Counted from the stretch's first letter, positions 25,715-35,146 are shown. The stretch: 64,000 bases of DNA from Serpentinicella alkaliphila (GCF_018141405.1 NZ_CP058648.1:3064502-3128501); one strand, 5' to 3'. Program-made: numbers and translations. Notes: generated from the letters alone by a model not told the origin.

Positions 25715-27397
25715 CATGAGTTATGCAGTTCGTGTAAATAAATGTAAATAAGACTGATGTATCGTATATTATAATATACTAAAAAATATTTTTGTTTTAT
25801 ATGTCTTGAAATAGCAAAAAAGACTTGACTTTTTAAACCCGCCCCAATAATCAAAGTGAATGGTATTAATAGCCATTACTCTTGATGAATGGGTGATAAA
25901 TATGACTCTTGGGAAACCGAAATATAGAAATTTACAACAAGGAAATGGGGGCGGAACGCCAGTTTTAAAAGCAATTTGGGATAAATTTGATTTTTCACTT
26001 CTGCTTACGCAATCGGGTATTGTAAAACGTAATGGTGTACCCACTTGGCTTATTGCTTTTGCTTATGTGGTAGGACTTATTGCTAATAAAAATTCTGTCT
26101 CACGTATTTCTGATTATGCTACTAAGGATAGCTTATTACAACCGATGTTTCGGAATCTTAAAATGGCTCAATATACCTTTAGCCGCTTTTTTACAACTGA
26201 TTATAATTGGGGTTTATTTAGTTTTAAAAGAGTACAAAGACTACAACAAGAAGAAGAAACTGCATTTACTGAAGGAGATGTTATTGTACTTGATGATACA
26301 AAGGTGGCTCATGCCCATGGAAAGAAAATCCCTTTCCTTTGTTGGTTATATGATAGCTCCATTAAAATAAATATCTGGTGTATGAATATAGTTGCTACAA
26401 CTGTTGTATTAAAGAACGGACTTAAATATCCATTGTTTTGGCGTATTTGGCGTAAGGTAGAAAATAGCGATGAAAAACAGACAAAAATAGATCTTTCAAA
26501 AGAAATGCTAATGGATATTCGCCGGATTTACACAGGGGTACTATGGGTTGCCATGGACCGCTGGTTTTTATGCAAAGACTTTTTTAATTGGCTCACAGAT
26601 CATCAATATGATTGGGTTACTAAGGCAAAACGTAATACTGCACTTTATCGAAAAGAAATTGAGAATATTACAGGCCGAGAACGCTTTATCCCTGTAAAGC
26701 CTTCAATGCTTATTAAAGAAGTTTTTTCAAACTTCTTATTAGTGGTGCCAAAGATAAAGTAAGTGCTATATCCATACCTAATATTTATATCAAGTTACCC
26801 TACCGTTTAGTTGGAAAGCAGGGTAAAGTAGTAACTAAGTATCGTTATACGCCTATTGCAGCAGTTGTAGCTACAAGACTCAAAGAAGATACTGAAATGA
26901 TGAAGGATGAATTTGAGAAAAACAAAGAGGTTGCAGCTACATATCGTGGGGCTTACCTTTTGATTAGTAATAGGGTCGATAATCCTGAAGAAGCTTTAGA
27001 TGCATATATTAAGCGTTGGAGCATTGAGGTTTTTTTTAGAACTGCAAAACAAGAACTGGGGTTGAATTCTTGCCACTCAACGTCGGAAAGTCATCATTAC
27101 GCCCATATTGAGCTCATTTTTACAGCAGAAACTTTACTTGTCTATGCAAGATGGGAACTCAATAATAAAGGCGCTGAAGAAGGCTTCACCCACGGCGAAA
27201 TGGTCCGAAACTTTTTCAACGCCACATACCGTATCGTTATAAAAGCACAGCAATGCTTTCAAACTATACAAGTACATTTTGACACAGAAGTTAGGCAATT
27301 TGCAAGACTTATTGATAAATTTTGGCCGAAGAATTTATTGTTAGGTTGGTTTACTGTGCAAAATTCCCAGTATATGGAGTCAACTGCATAACTCATG
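25715..27397 (+). mobile_element. IS4-family insertion sequence
   Basis: A 1683-bp element bounded by perfect 16-bp terminal inverted repeats (CATGAGTTATGCAGTT at 25715-25730, complement at 27382-27397). The flanking hexamer TAATAT is present on both sides (25709-25714 and 27398-27403), a plausible target duplication. It contains one transposase gene, now frameshifted. It lies in an intergenic region between the coat-type gene and the DUF3842 gene. Confidence 0.88.
25860..27391 (+). pseudogene. IS4-family transposase, frameshifted
   Basis: A DDE transposase read in two frames. The first part (to a TAA at 26760) has VIVLDDTKVAHAHGKK (first Asp) and WVAMDRWFLCKDFF (second Asp). The second part has YIKRWSIEVFFRTAK, a perfect Y-2-R-3-E-6-K IS4 signature. 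The frames meet at a T6 run (26722-26727): one more T would restore a continuous reading through FFKLLISGAKDKVSAISIPN. So either the gene is inactivated by a one-base loss, or the run was miscounted. The start could also be ATG 25902 (MTLGKPKYRN). Confidence 0.85.
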
Positions 27398-27418
27398 TAA
27401 TATCATGTTAGTATTTTT

Positions 27419-27817
27419 TTAGAAAGAAAGTAGTTTTTGGACTGCACTTTCTAGATGATTTTGAAGACTTTCATCTGTAACACCTGTTATGTATATATTG
27501 CATTTATTAAATGGAATGAGTATTTTTTTAGCAGAACTCTCTGATATTGCCTGAGCCATTTTAGGAGTAAGTTCACCTAACATAGAGTTTGCTGTTATTA
27601 TTCCAATCGGCCCCATAATTATGTCTACTCTACTAGAGTTAAACACTATTGCATTCTCACCAGTTGCTCCATTGGAAGCTCCTGCTTTTAGCATATTACC
27701 AGTTGCTAATGTATTTGTTCCTAAAGCTATTATTTTAAAGTCACCCTTACCCTTTATCTTTTCAATTAAAGACCTACCAATTCCTCCACCTTGTCCATCT
27801 ATTACAGCTATTTTCAT
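27419..27817 (-). CDS. DUF3842 family protein
   Basis: A 132-residue protein starting MKIAVIDGQGGGIGRSLIEK, with a nucleotide-binding-like GQGGGIG loop, then VDIIMGPIGIITANSMLGELTP and KKILIPFNKCNIYITGV. This is the DUF3842 pattern, found in Clostridia, of unknown function. The glycine-rich start suggests a Rossmann-like fold. It is monocistronic with a TGGAGGTGG ribosome-binding site and divergent from the zinc-uptake operon. Confidence 0.85.
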   Translation of the reverse strand: MKIAVIDGQGGGIGRSLIEKIKGKGDFKIIALGTNTLATGNMLKAGASNGATGENAIVFNSSRVDIIMGPIGIITANSMLGELTPKMAQAISESSAKKILIPFNKCNIYITGVTDESLQNHLESAVQKLLSF

Positions 27818-27886
27818 AACGCCACCTCCATAGTACTTCTAATACTTAAGTACAATTATATCAAAAATAATGCTTCTGAGCTAACA

Positions 27887-27915
27887 TTGACATATTATAT
27901 AAATGTTGTTATACT
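27887..27915 (+). promoter_or_regulatory. sigma-A promoter of the zinc-uptake operon
   Basis: TTGACA (27887-27892) and TATACT (27910-27915) with exactly 17 bases between them, near-consensus. It predicts a leader of about 170 bases before the first gene. I found no obvious Zur-type palindrome at it. Confidence 0.82.
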
Positions 27916-28002
27916 AACTGTGGAAAAAATAATATTTTCAGAAGAAAATATTTGTAATATCCTTATCTATTTTATTAAAAAATTAATATTTAGATTAAGA
28001 AT

Positions 28003-28055
28003 CATGAAGATTCCAAGTTTCTATGAAATAGAGACTCTATTCTTCATGTTTTTTT
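28003..28055 (+). terminator. attenuator-like terminator in the zinc operon leader
   Basis: CATGAAGA (28003-28010) pairs with TCTTCATG (28041-28048); inside it AGTTTCTAT pairs with ATAGAGACT. The hairpin is followed by seven T residues and lies between the promoter and the first gene, with no gene before it to terminate. An upstream hairpin (AATATTTTC-AGAA-GAAAATATT) lies around 27932-27953. The layout suggests leader attenuation by an unidentified signal. Confidence 0.6.
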
Positions 28056-28091
28056 ATTTTGACTTAAAATCTATAGAAGGGTTTTGAGATT

Positions 28092-28787
28092 ATGAAAAAT
28101 AATGTGATTGAATTAAATAACATTGTTATGGGTTATGGAAGAAAAGTCATTCTACAAGATGTAAGTCTTAATGTTCAGGCTGGAGAATTTGTATCAATAT
28201 TTGGTGAAAATGGAGCCGGTAAAACCACGTTATTTAAAGGGATATTACAACTACTCCCTATTCTAAATGGTAGTATTAAGGTGTTAGATACAGATGTAAC
28301 GAATAATAAGAATAAAACCTGGCTTAGAACACAAATTGGTTATGTACCACAAACTCATAACCGAGGTAATTTTCCAATCTCCGTATTTGACGCTGCCCTA
28401 TTAGGAAGATGGGGTACTTCTTTCTCGTATTTTAAAAAACCTAATAAAGAAGACAAAAAAATTACTGAAGAAATTTTAGAAATAGTTGGATTACGTCATC
28501 TGCTTAAGGAAGATTGTAGAAAGTTATCTGGGGGACAAACCCAAAAACTTAACATAGCTAGAGCATTGGTTAGAAACCCTAAAATACTACTATTAGATGA
28601 GCCTACTACTCACCTAGACTTAGAATCTCAAGACAATTTAGACAACACTATAAAGGAGATTAGAACTGAATATGACCTTTCAATTCTTATGATTAGCCAT
28701 AACCATGTTCATGCCCGTCAAGTAAGTGATCGAGTTGTTCATTTAAATAATGGAGTAATTCATCAGGACCTTGGGGTGATCATATGA
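28092..28787 (+). CDS. znuC: zinc/metal ABC transporter ATP-binding protein (ZnuC-like)
   Basis: A 231-residue ABC ATPase: Walker A GENGAGKTT (about residue 38), Q-loop VPQTHN, signature LSGGQTQKLNIARAL, Walker B ILLLDEPTTHLD and the switch His in MISHNH. It most resembles the zinc/manganese branch (ZnuC, MntB-like), including the H-rich ISHNHVHARQVSDRVVHLN end. It is the first gene of a three-gene operon with the permease (four-base ATGA overlap) and the solute-binding lipoprotein. Confidence 0.9.
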   Translation: MKNNVIELNNIVMGYGRKVILQDVSLNVQAGEFVSIFGENGAGKTTLFKGILQLLPILNGSIKVLDTDVTNNKNKTWLRTQIGYVPQTHNRGNFPISVFDAALLGRWGTSFSYFKKPNKEDKKITEEILEIVGLRHLLKEDCRKLSGGQTQKLNIARALVRNPKILLLDEPTTHLDLESQDNLDNTIKEIRTEYDLSILMISHNHVHARQVSDRVVHLNNGVIHQDLGVII

Positions 28788-29584
28788 GTATTTATGAGTT
28801 TTTACAATATCCAATTTTTCAAAGAGCACTTTTTGCGGCTATTATTGCAGGGAGTACCCTTTCACTTTTAGGTATAGTTATCGTTATTTTCAATATAACT
28901 ACAATACGCTTTGCATTAATGCACTTTGGTTTATTAGGCGGGGCTATTGGTTTAGCCTTGGGTACGAACCCCTTAACTATTGCAATCCTATGTATAGCTA
29001 TTGGTTCACTCTTGTTTGGTCCTTTATCCGATAAATTCAAATTAGATACTGGGTTAATTGGGGCTTTTTTTATGACTGGGAGTATCGCTTTTGCCTTCCT
29101 ATTATTTTATAAAGCTGGAGTTCCTGCCCTAGAAGTATTTAGTTTATTTACGGGCAGCATACTGACTTTAACTAATAACGACATAGTATTTGTGAGTATA
29201 CTCGGAATAGTTATAGTTTTTACATATATTATATTCTCTAAAGAGATTCAATTAGTCTTTTATGATGAAGAGCAAGCAGAATGGCTAGGTGTACCTGCTA
29301 AAAGGATTCGTAATTGCCTCTTATTTTTAACTGGATTATCTATTGGTGTAGCAATGAAAATCGTTGGTGCCTTACTTATAGACTCTTTAATTCTTTTATC
29401 TGCTATGGCTGCTATACGAATTGCTAAAAATTTCAAACAACTTATATTACTTACATCTCTATTTGGACTATTTACGACAACTGGTGGTCTTCTATTTTCA
29501 ATGCTCTTTGACTTTCCAACAGGAGCAACGATCACATTAACAGGTGTAACAGTTCTATTAGCTAGTATTATTATAAAAAAATAA
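28784..29584 (+). CDS. znuB: zinc/metal ABC transporter permease (ZnuB-like)
   Basis: A 266-residue integral membrane protein of the ABC-3 family with about eight hydrophobic segments. Family features are LFAAIIAGSTLSLLGIVIV, LMHFGLLGGAIGLALG, FYDEEQAEWLGVPAKRIRN (the cytoplasmic coupling loop) and VGALLIDSLILLSAMAAIRIA. It overlaps the ATPase gene by four bases, so the two are translationally coupled. Confidence 0.9.
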   Translation: MSIYEFLQYPIFQRALFAAIIAGSTLSLLGIVIVIFNITTIRFALMHFGLLGGAIGLALGTNPLTIAILCIAIGSLLFGPLSDKFKLDTGLIGAFFMTGSIAFAFLLFYKAGVPALEVFSLFTGSILTLTNNDIVFVSILGIVIVFTYIIFSKEIQLVFYDEEQAEWLGVPAKRIRNCLLFLTGLSIGVAMKIVGALLIDSLILLSAMAAIRIAKNFKQLILLTSLFGLFTTTGGLLFSMLFDFPTGATITLTGVTVLLASIIIKK

Positions 29585-29610
29585 TATAGAACAAAAAAGG
29601 AGGACTTAAA

Positions 29611-30399
29611 TTGAAACTAAAAAAATCTTTATTGTTAGTAGTTTTATTACTTATTTCATCTTTAATTGTATTTGGTTGTACAAAATCAGTCACAAACACT
29701 CCAGCTGTACAAGAAAATCCATCGGACCAGCTATCTATAGTTGCATCCACAAGTTGGACTGCCCTAATAGCAGAGGCTGCAACTGGTGAAAGTGTTGATG
29801 TCATCGCTCCAGTGGAGCTTAGACATCCGCCTGAATACGACTTTAAACCTAGTGATATTGTAGCTGTACAAGAAGCTGATTGGGTAATACTGGCGGGATA
29901 TGAGGGTTTCATGAAAAAAATCTTAGAGTCAAATTCAATCGACGAAGAAAAAACCATTCAGATTAGAACAACTAATACTTATGATCACTTAGTTGCTCAA
30001 ACTAGAGTTATAGCAGAAAAACTTGGTACTCTAGAAATTCAACAAAGTTGGGAAAACGAATTTACAAATGTTATGAACTCAATTCTTGAACAAGCTGAAA
30101 ATAAAGAAATAAGTCAAACTAAAGTTTTAGTTCATATGCATATGGCTGATTTTGTGAGATCCTTAGGGTTTGAAGTATTAGAAGTTTATGGTGCAGAGGA
30201 ATTAAGTCCTGCGAAGATTGGTGAATTATCTAAATTAAATCCAGATTTAATTATAGATAATTATCACAACCCACAAGGTATAGCTATTGCTGAAGTTAGT
30301 GGTGTAGCTAGAGTTGAGCTAAGAAACTTTCCTGGACCTCAACATAAATCTATTATTGAACTAGTTACTGATAATGCAACAATTTTAGGACTATATTAA
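29611..30399 (+). CDS. znuA: zinc/metal ABC transporter substrate-binding lipoprotein (ZnuA-like)
   Basis: A 262-residue lipoprotein (signal SLIVFGC, lipobox Cys near residue 23) of the ZnuA/TroA cluster 9 family. Likely metal ligands are a His in ELRHPPEYDFKPSDI, one in VLVHMHMADF and the acidic/His site in LIIDNYHNPQG. There is no long His-rich loop, which is usual in Gram-positive zinc or manganese binders. The start is TTG 29611 with an AAGGAGGA ribosome-binding site seven bases upstream. Zinc is the best guess; manganese is not excluded. Confidence 0.85.
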   Translation: MKLKKSLLLVVLLLISSLIVFGCTKSVTNTPAVQENPSDQLSIVASTSWTALIAEAATGESVDVIAPVELRHPPEYDFKPSDIVAVQEADWVILAGYEGFMKKILESNSIDEEKTIQIRTTNTYDHLVAQTRVIAEKLGTLEIQQSWENEFTNVMNSILEQAENKEISQTKVLVHMHMADFVRSLGFEVLEVYGAEELSPAKIGELSKLNPDLIIDNYHNPQGIAIAEVSGVARVELRNFPGPQHKSIIELVTDNATILGLY

Positions 30400-30405
30400 A
30401 GAATT

Positions 30406-30438
30406 AAGGCAAACATTTAAAAGTTTGCCTTATTTTTT
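30406..30438 (+). terminator. zinc operon terminator
   Basis: AAGGCAAAC (30406-30414) pairs with GTTTGCCTT (30423-30431), followed by ATTTTTTAT. Confidence 0.85.
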
Positions 30439-30455
30439 ATCTACTTTTAATTTAC

Positions 30456-30731
30456 CTAATTATTATTTTGATATACATCTACAACTTTCGCTACATAGTC
30501 CTCAGGTCCTGAAATAGCTAATATTGTCATAGCATCTTTATCAAAATTTCTTAATTCTACACTATAAGCTTCAGCACCATTTCCATCCATTCTCTCTTCC
30601 CTATTAATGGATATATCTCCTTTGTTCGCAACCTTATATGCTTCCAGGATTTGAGATACTCTATTTTCCAATTCTCCTGTAGGACATTCTAAACCTTGAA
30701 TTCTATCAATAGCGTCCTTCATATTATCCAT
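30456..30731 (-). CDS. hypothetical protein
   Basis: A 91-residue soluble, acidic protein (MDNMKDAIDRIQGLECPTGE at the start) with no motif I recognise. AAGGAGG is 14 bases upstream of ATG 30731; an in-frame stop lies between them, so no closer start is possible and the spacing is unusually long. The end of the gene faces the zinc-operon terminator. Single-gene unit, function unknown. Confidence 0.6.
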   Translation of the reverse strand: MDNMKDAIDRIQGLECPTGELENRVSQILEAYKVANKGDISINREERMDGNGAEAYSVELRNFDKDAMTILAISGPEDYVAKVVDVYQNNN

Positions 30732-30969
30732 ATTATCTTAATCTACCTCCTTAAGTTTTTCTTTTATTATCCTCAATCTATGGTTATTTAATTCTACAAT
30801 ATCTTACAAAACTATTTGTTATATTTATAATTTTCAACATACATTTAAATTGTTTCAATGTCTGAATATTTAAACCTGTCCGATTTTGTTGCATTATGTA
30901 TTTTATAGGAGTATACTATTAAAGACTATTAATATTATATTTATTAATTTAGAAAAGAGGTATTATTTT

Positions 30970-31635
30970 ATGCCAAATATTAATATGAATCTAATAAAGA
31001 AAAAGCTAGTAAAATATGCAACTGGACTGGAACTAATTTTAGCATTATGTATAGTTTTGGCTATAGCAATTGGCTTAATAACAATTATTAGATATTTATT
31101 TCTTATATTCCAAACTGATGTGAGTGAGACCTATTTTATTATGAAGAAGTTTTTAGCTGTAGCTCTTTTGCTCGTAATCGGGGTTGAGTTAGTTTTAATG
31201 TTATTATCTCATTCAACAAGTAGTATTTTAGAATTAGTTTTATTTGCTATTGCACGTAAAATGCTTGTTTATAGTGAAACTATGATGGACTTACTAATAG
31301 GTACCGCTGCAATTGCTATTATATTTCTTACACGTAAATTCCTAATGTCACCAAAATACTCCTATGAAAGGGAGGGGAATATCGTATCAGCAGCATCTCC
31401 AGTTCATGCAATAAATTTTGATTCTGGACTTAACTTACCTGAAAACAAAGGAGTTACATTAGGTGGACTTATTTGTAAATTGTCAGATGAAACATGTATC
31501 CCTATAGAAGAGGGAGCTGAGTACGAAGTCTCTAACGTAAAGATGAAAATCTTAAAAATAAAAGATGGCCTTATTGAGCAAGTATCTATAAAAAATATAA
31601 ATGATTCAGATCAAATAAAATCCACCAATGAATAA
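30970..31635 (+). CDS. membrane protein with C-terminal CorC/HlyC-type domain
   Basis: About 221 residues. The first 130 residues hold four hydrophobic segments (for example LELILALCIVLAIAIGLITI, FLAVALLLVIGVELVLMLL), and the segment ELVLFAIARKMLVYSETMMD resembles PsiE-type phosphate-starvation membrane proteins. After a linker, the last 65 residues (LNLPENKGVTLGGLICKLSD to KDGLIEQVSIKN) match the CorC_HlyC transporter-associated domain, which is usually found in magnesium/cobalt efflux regulators. The combination is uncommon. ATG 30970 has AAAGAGG upstream; the start at 30886 has none. Confidence 0.75.
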   Translation: MPNINMNLIKKKLVKYATGLELILALCIVLAIAIGLITIIRYLFLIFQTDVSETYFIMKKFLAVALLLVIGVELVLMLLSHSTSSILELVLFAIARKMLVYSETMMDLLIGTAAIAIIFLTRKFLMSPKYSYEREGNIVSAASPVHAINFDSGLNLPENKGVTLGGLICKLSDETCIPIEEGAEYEVSNVKMKILKIKDGLIEQVSIKNINDSDQIKSTNE

Positions 31636-31668
31636 AAATATCTTGAGATTTTATCTCAAGATATTTTT
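31634..31668. terminator. bidirectional terminator
   Basis: A perfect 15-bp stem (AAAAATATCTTGAGA / TCTCAAGATATTTTT, loop TTTTA) between convergent genes. Confidence 0.9.
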
Positions 31669-31682
31669 TATTATCTTAAATT

Positions 31683-32999
31683 CTACTTCTTTTTATTTTT
31701 TCTATGATTATTCAATGTATCTAAAAATCTGCTATGTGTCTTCTTATAATTATCTAAATTATATATATTTCTACTATCCCAATTTTGTACTATTTTTTGC
31801 TCTTCCTCACTCATTACTTCAACATATTTTTTTATATTTTCTATAATCGTATTTTTATATTTTGGACATAAATGCTCTACAGATGGGCTATACCATTTCT
31901 CCAGCCAATAAACTTCTATATTATTGTATTCTTTAGTTAGATTTTTTAATAACTTCATCAGAGGATGACTTCCTTCATAATTAGCTGTTATATATGCAAA
32001 CTGATTTTCAAATCTAAGAGGGATTCTTTTTAGGTATGTCCTTGCCTCCGATATTAAAAACAATCTATCTATTAGTTCATCTGTAATTTGTTCCTTATTA
32101 AGGGTTTTTATAATCAACGTTTTTCTAAAACACTTCCAGCAATCCATACAATTCTTTAACCCATCACTCTTCATACATGATTTTGCAATATGGACGTACC
32201 TTTGATCTTTATGCAATATTTTTAATGTAGCCACATTGCTTAATCCTGCTGTGACATCATTACGTAGTAAGTCAACTATATTAAATAACTTTCTCCATTC
32301 TATATTATATAGTCTAGATTTATTAAAGTCCTTAAACTCTAAATAAGCACTTTCTAAAACTGTACCTGAAGCGATACTATCAAACCCATCTTTATAGTCA
32401 GCCAATAGTATAGCTGGAATTGATGTTGAATATTCAATTGCAAATCCCTTTGGACTTCTTACATATTCCAAATCAGTTTCTATAACATGAACATCCCTTC
32501 CTATATCGCTTAAAAATTTACATGCCTTATATATTGCTCTTTTATCGTATATTTTTATATTACTATCATCTTTGGGTAATATCCTATCTAAAAATACGCA
32601 GAAGGTATTCTCGGGTAAAAGCGTTAGTGCTACGGTTGAGTCTACTCCCCCACTATATGCTAACGCAGGTCTAGAATTTCGCTCTGCCTTTCTTGGTTTC
32701 AATCTATTATCTACAGGAATTATTTTTTTCCCTGTTAAACTATGAAATTCTTCATTAAATTCCTTACTTACTCCAATTCCTATGTTTAATTCTTTATCTA
32801 TAAATGGATAAACAATAAGGATTACAGCTAGTGCAAATAAATCTGGATGAATTGAATATACTGTCCAATCCTTAGGTAAAACTATCTTACATTCATCTCT
32901 TTCCATTTTTACACTACCTGTACAGTCCATGCCCTCATTTTGATCTAACAAAAATTTGAGGTTTAACACTCCACTATTACAATTAAAATCTACTTTCAT
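31683..32999 (-). CDS. PP-loop ATPase family protein in polysaccharide operon (DUF6395-like)
   Basis: A 438-residue protein with an ATP-pyrophosphatase PP-loop, ALAYSGGVDSTVALTLLP, near residue 112, like that of amidotransferases and thiolases that activate a carboxyl or carbonyl as an adenylate. An SCMKSDGLKNCMDCWKCFRK segment near residue 290 has four cysteines and may bind zinc. The N-terminal 100 residues are beta-rich without a known motif. It resembles PP-loop proteins found in surface-polysaccharide clusters and is preceded by a GT2 gene and a nucleotide-sugar dehydrogenase gene, so modification (perhaps amidation) of a uronic-acid-type sugar is a reasonable guess. The start has GGGGGG upstream. 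Confidence 0.75.
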   Translation of the reverse strand: MKVDFNCNSGVLNLKFLLDQNEGMDCTGSVKMERDECKIVLPKDWTVYSIHPDLFALAVILIVYPFIDKELNIGIGVSKEFNEEFHSLTGKKIIPVDNRLKPRKAERNSRPALAYSGGVDSTVALTLLPENTFCVFLDRILPKDDSNIKIYDKRAIYKACKFLSDIGRDVHVIETDLEYVRSPKGFAIEYSTSIPAILLADYKDGFDSIASGTVLESAYLEFKDFNKSRLYNIEWRKLFNIVDLLRNDVTAGLSNVATLKILHKDQRYVHIAKSCMKSDGLKNCMDCWKCFRKTLIIKTLNKEQITDELIDRLFLISEARTYLKRIPLRFENQFAYITANYEGSHPLMKLLKNLTKEYNNIEVYWLEKWYSPSVEHLCPKYKNTIIENIKKYVEVMSEEEQKIVQNWDSRNIYNLDNYKKTHSRFLDTLNNHRKNKKK

Positions 33000-33099
33000 T
33001 TATAATTGCCCCCCTTGCACAGGTCATTCAGGCATTGTTAAAAGGAGTTACTTCACTCAAATTAACAATGTAGTAACCCCTAATTAGATTTTTAGATTG

Positions 33100-33843
33100 C
33101 TAATTTGACGATATATATTTAGTAAAATCCTCGGTTTTAGCGATACGAGTTGCTTTTATCATTAAATCCTCATCTGTTATTTTCCATGTGTGTTCATCTT
33201 TATTCGATTTTCTTATACATACATAGTCAAACCTATTTCCTGAATACAATTTAAAGCCACTAAAATAACATCTATTACAAAAATCACTATCTGATCCTGC
33301 AACCAGAGTTTCAGAAAACTTTACTTTTTTAAATACATCTTTATTTATTGTTAGAGTTGCCCCAGCCAAATGAGGCACCTCTTTATTTTCATACTCTGGA
33401 AATTTAAGAGTCAAAAGTTTACTTTCTTTGAAATAAACAAAAAAGGACTTTTTTCCAATAATGTGAGCATCAGTATAGTTGAATAGAGGCATTAATTTAC
33501 TTAAGTATTTTTCTCCATAATAGTCGTCATCATCAAATTTAGATACATAATTATATTTACTTCTTTGTATCGCAAAGTTCAGACAGCGACCTAAATTCTT
33601 CTGTTCCTCTAGCTTATATATTGTAATATTTTTATTTAAATTAATTTTTTTTCTCCAATCATTGAGATCTATCCTATTGTTATTCACTACAATGACAAGC
33701 TCTTTGACTCTCCAGTCCTGCCTGTAGTAATTATTTAAGATATTTTCTAGGGCATCAAGTTTATTTGTACATGTAATTATCGATACACCTGTTGCTTTTG
33801 TGACCTTTTTTTCTTTATTAATCTCTACATCATACATTTTCAT
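33100..33843 (-). CDS. glycosyltransferase family 2
   Basis: A 247-residue GT-A fold glycosyltransferase: GVSIITCTNKLDALENILNN at the N-terminus, an ELVIVVNN strand, RCLNFAIQRSKYNYVSKFDDDDYY with the metal-binding DDD motif near residue 118, and a later HLAGATLTINKDVFKKVKF acceptor region. No membrane segment, so it acts in the cytoplasm on an activated sugar. It overlaps the dehydrogenase gene by 14 bases and is probably translated by coupling. It presumably decorates spore-surface proteins or a glycan; the acceptor is unknown. Confidence 0.88.
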   Translation of the reverse strand: MKMYDVEINKEKKVTKATGVSIITCTNKLDALENILNNYYRQDWRVKELVIVVNNNRIDLNDWRKKINLNKNITIYKLEEQKNLGRCLNFAIQRSKYNYVSKFDDDDYYGEKYLSKLMPLFNYTDAHIIGKKSFFVYFKESKLLTLKFPEYENKEVPHLAGATLTINKDVFKKVKFSETLVAGSDSDFCNRCYFSGFKLYSGNRFDYVCIRKSNKDEHTWKITDEDLMIKATRIAKTEDFTKYISSN

Positions 33844-35146
33844 TTACACTAAGACCCCCTCCTAATGTAATAATATTCCCACTTATCATATTAAAAGAAT
33901 TCCTAGTATCATATATCATTTTTCCATTCTGTGAAATGTAGTTATAATTTATATCAGTGTGATTTGTTACAATTATGATACAATCATATTCACTTAAATC
34001 TTTATTTAAATAATCAATAGAATACAGAATCTCATTATTTACATCTATTTCTTTAATATATGGATCATAAAAATCTACTCCTGCCTTATAATTCTTCAGA
34101 GATTTAATCATTGGAATTGCAGGAGATTCTCTGATGTCATCAATATCTCTTTTATAGGCGACCCCAATAACAAGTATTTTACAATTTTCTAAATCAGACT
34201 TCTTTAGTATATTAATAATAGAATTAACTACATACTCCGGCATACTATTATTTATTTGTGTAGATAATTTAATTAACTCACTTTGAACATTATAGCTCTT
34301 AGCTCTCCAATTTAAATATATAGGGTCAATAGGAATACAGTGTCCCCCGACCCCTGGCCCAGGAAAAAATTCCATAAATCCAAAGGGTTTTGTTGCAGCT
34401 GCATCTATTACTTCCCAAATATTAATGCCCATTTTATCACACATTACTGATAATTCGTTAACTAGTGCAATATTAATAAACCTAAACGTATTTTCTAGTA
34501 ATTTAGCCATCTCAGCCACAGATGCTGAAGAAACACATTTGACATTATCTGTTATCTCTTTATAAAATAAGGCACCAAGCTCTGTACACTCTTTACTAAT
34601 TCCACCAACAACTTTCGGTGTATTTCTTAATCCATATTTTTTATTTCCTGGGTCTACTCGTTCTGGAGAAAAACACAAATTATAGTGCTCATTTAAGGCC
34701 CACCCTAGTTTATCTAATTCTTCCTTAATAAGTTCTTGTGTTGTACCTGGATAGGTTGTACTTTCAAGTATAATTAAACAATTTTTTTTCGAGTATTTTT
34801 TTATATTCGTAACAACTTCATTTATAAATGTTACATCAGGATTATGCTCCTTATCTAATGGAGTAGGCACACATATAATTAGAACATCCATGCTTTCAAG
34901 CCTTTTTATATTATGTGTAACAATTAAATTACCTGATTTAGAAGCTTCAACGATAATACTATCCTCAATTCCTTTAATATATGACCTACCTAATAAGATA
35001 TTAATAATTTTTTTCTTATCAGTGTCTATACCAGTAACTTTATAACCACTTAAAGATGCTGCTATTGCCAAGGGTAACCCTACATAGCCTAAACCTATGA
35101 CTCCTATGTTGGCCTCTTTCTTTATAATTCTCTCTTTTAATGTCAT
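33830..35146 (-). CDS. nucleotide-sugar dehydrogenase (UDP-ManNAc/GlcNAc dehydrogenase type)
   Basis: About 438 residues of the UDP-glucose/GDP-mannose dehydrogenase superfamily. Features are the N-terminal NAD-binding IGVIGLGYVGLPLAIAAS, VLIICVPTPLDKEH, ILESTTYPGTT, LCFSPERVDPGN, and the catalytic Cys in GPGVGGHCIPIDP. The SPERVDPG and GHCIPIDP forms fit the WecC/UDP-N-acetyl-sugar branch better than UDP-glucose dehydrogenase. It would oxidise the C6 alcohol to a uronate. ATG 35146 (MTLKER) has AAAGGGG upstream. First gene of a three-gene operon under a sigma-K-like promoter, so it likely acts in the mother cell late in sporulation. Confidence 0.9.
   Translation of the reverse strand: MTLKERIIKKEANIGVIGLGYVGLPLAIAASLSGYKVTGIDTDKKKIINILLGRSYIKGIEDSIIVEASKSGNLIVTHNIKRLESMDVLIICVPTPLDKEHNPDVTFINEVVTNIKKYSKKNCLIILESTTYPGTTQELIKEELDKLGWALNEHYNLCFSPERVDPGNKKYGLRNTPKVVGGISKECTELGALFYKEITDNVKCVSSASVAEMAKLLENTFRFINIALVNELSVMCDKMGINIWEVIDAAATKPFGFMEFFPGPGVGGHCIPIDPIYLNWRAKSYNVQSELIKLSTQINNSMPEYVVNSIINILKKSDLENCKILVIGVAYKRDIDDIRESPAIPMIKSLKNYKAGVDFYDPYIKEIDVNNEILYSIDYLNKDLSEYDCIIIVTNHTDINYNYISQNGKMIYDTRNSFNMISGNIITLGGGLSVNENV

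Noticed and set aside
27791-28087. A 98-codon plus-strand frame ahead of the zinc operon
   Set aside because: It covers the promoter and the terminator-like hairpin, has a low-complexity hydrophobic sequence and no ribosome-binding site; the leader is better explained as non-coding.
33043-33078. A terminator between the glycosyltransferase and the PP-loop gene
   Set aside because: The 9-bp stem has a mismatch, a long loop and no T-run, so it is not convincing.
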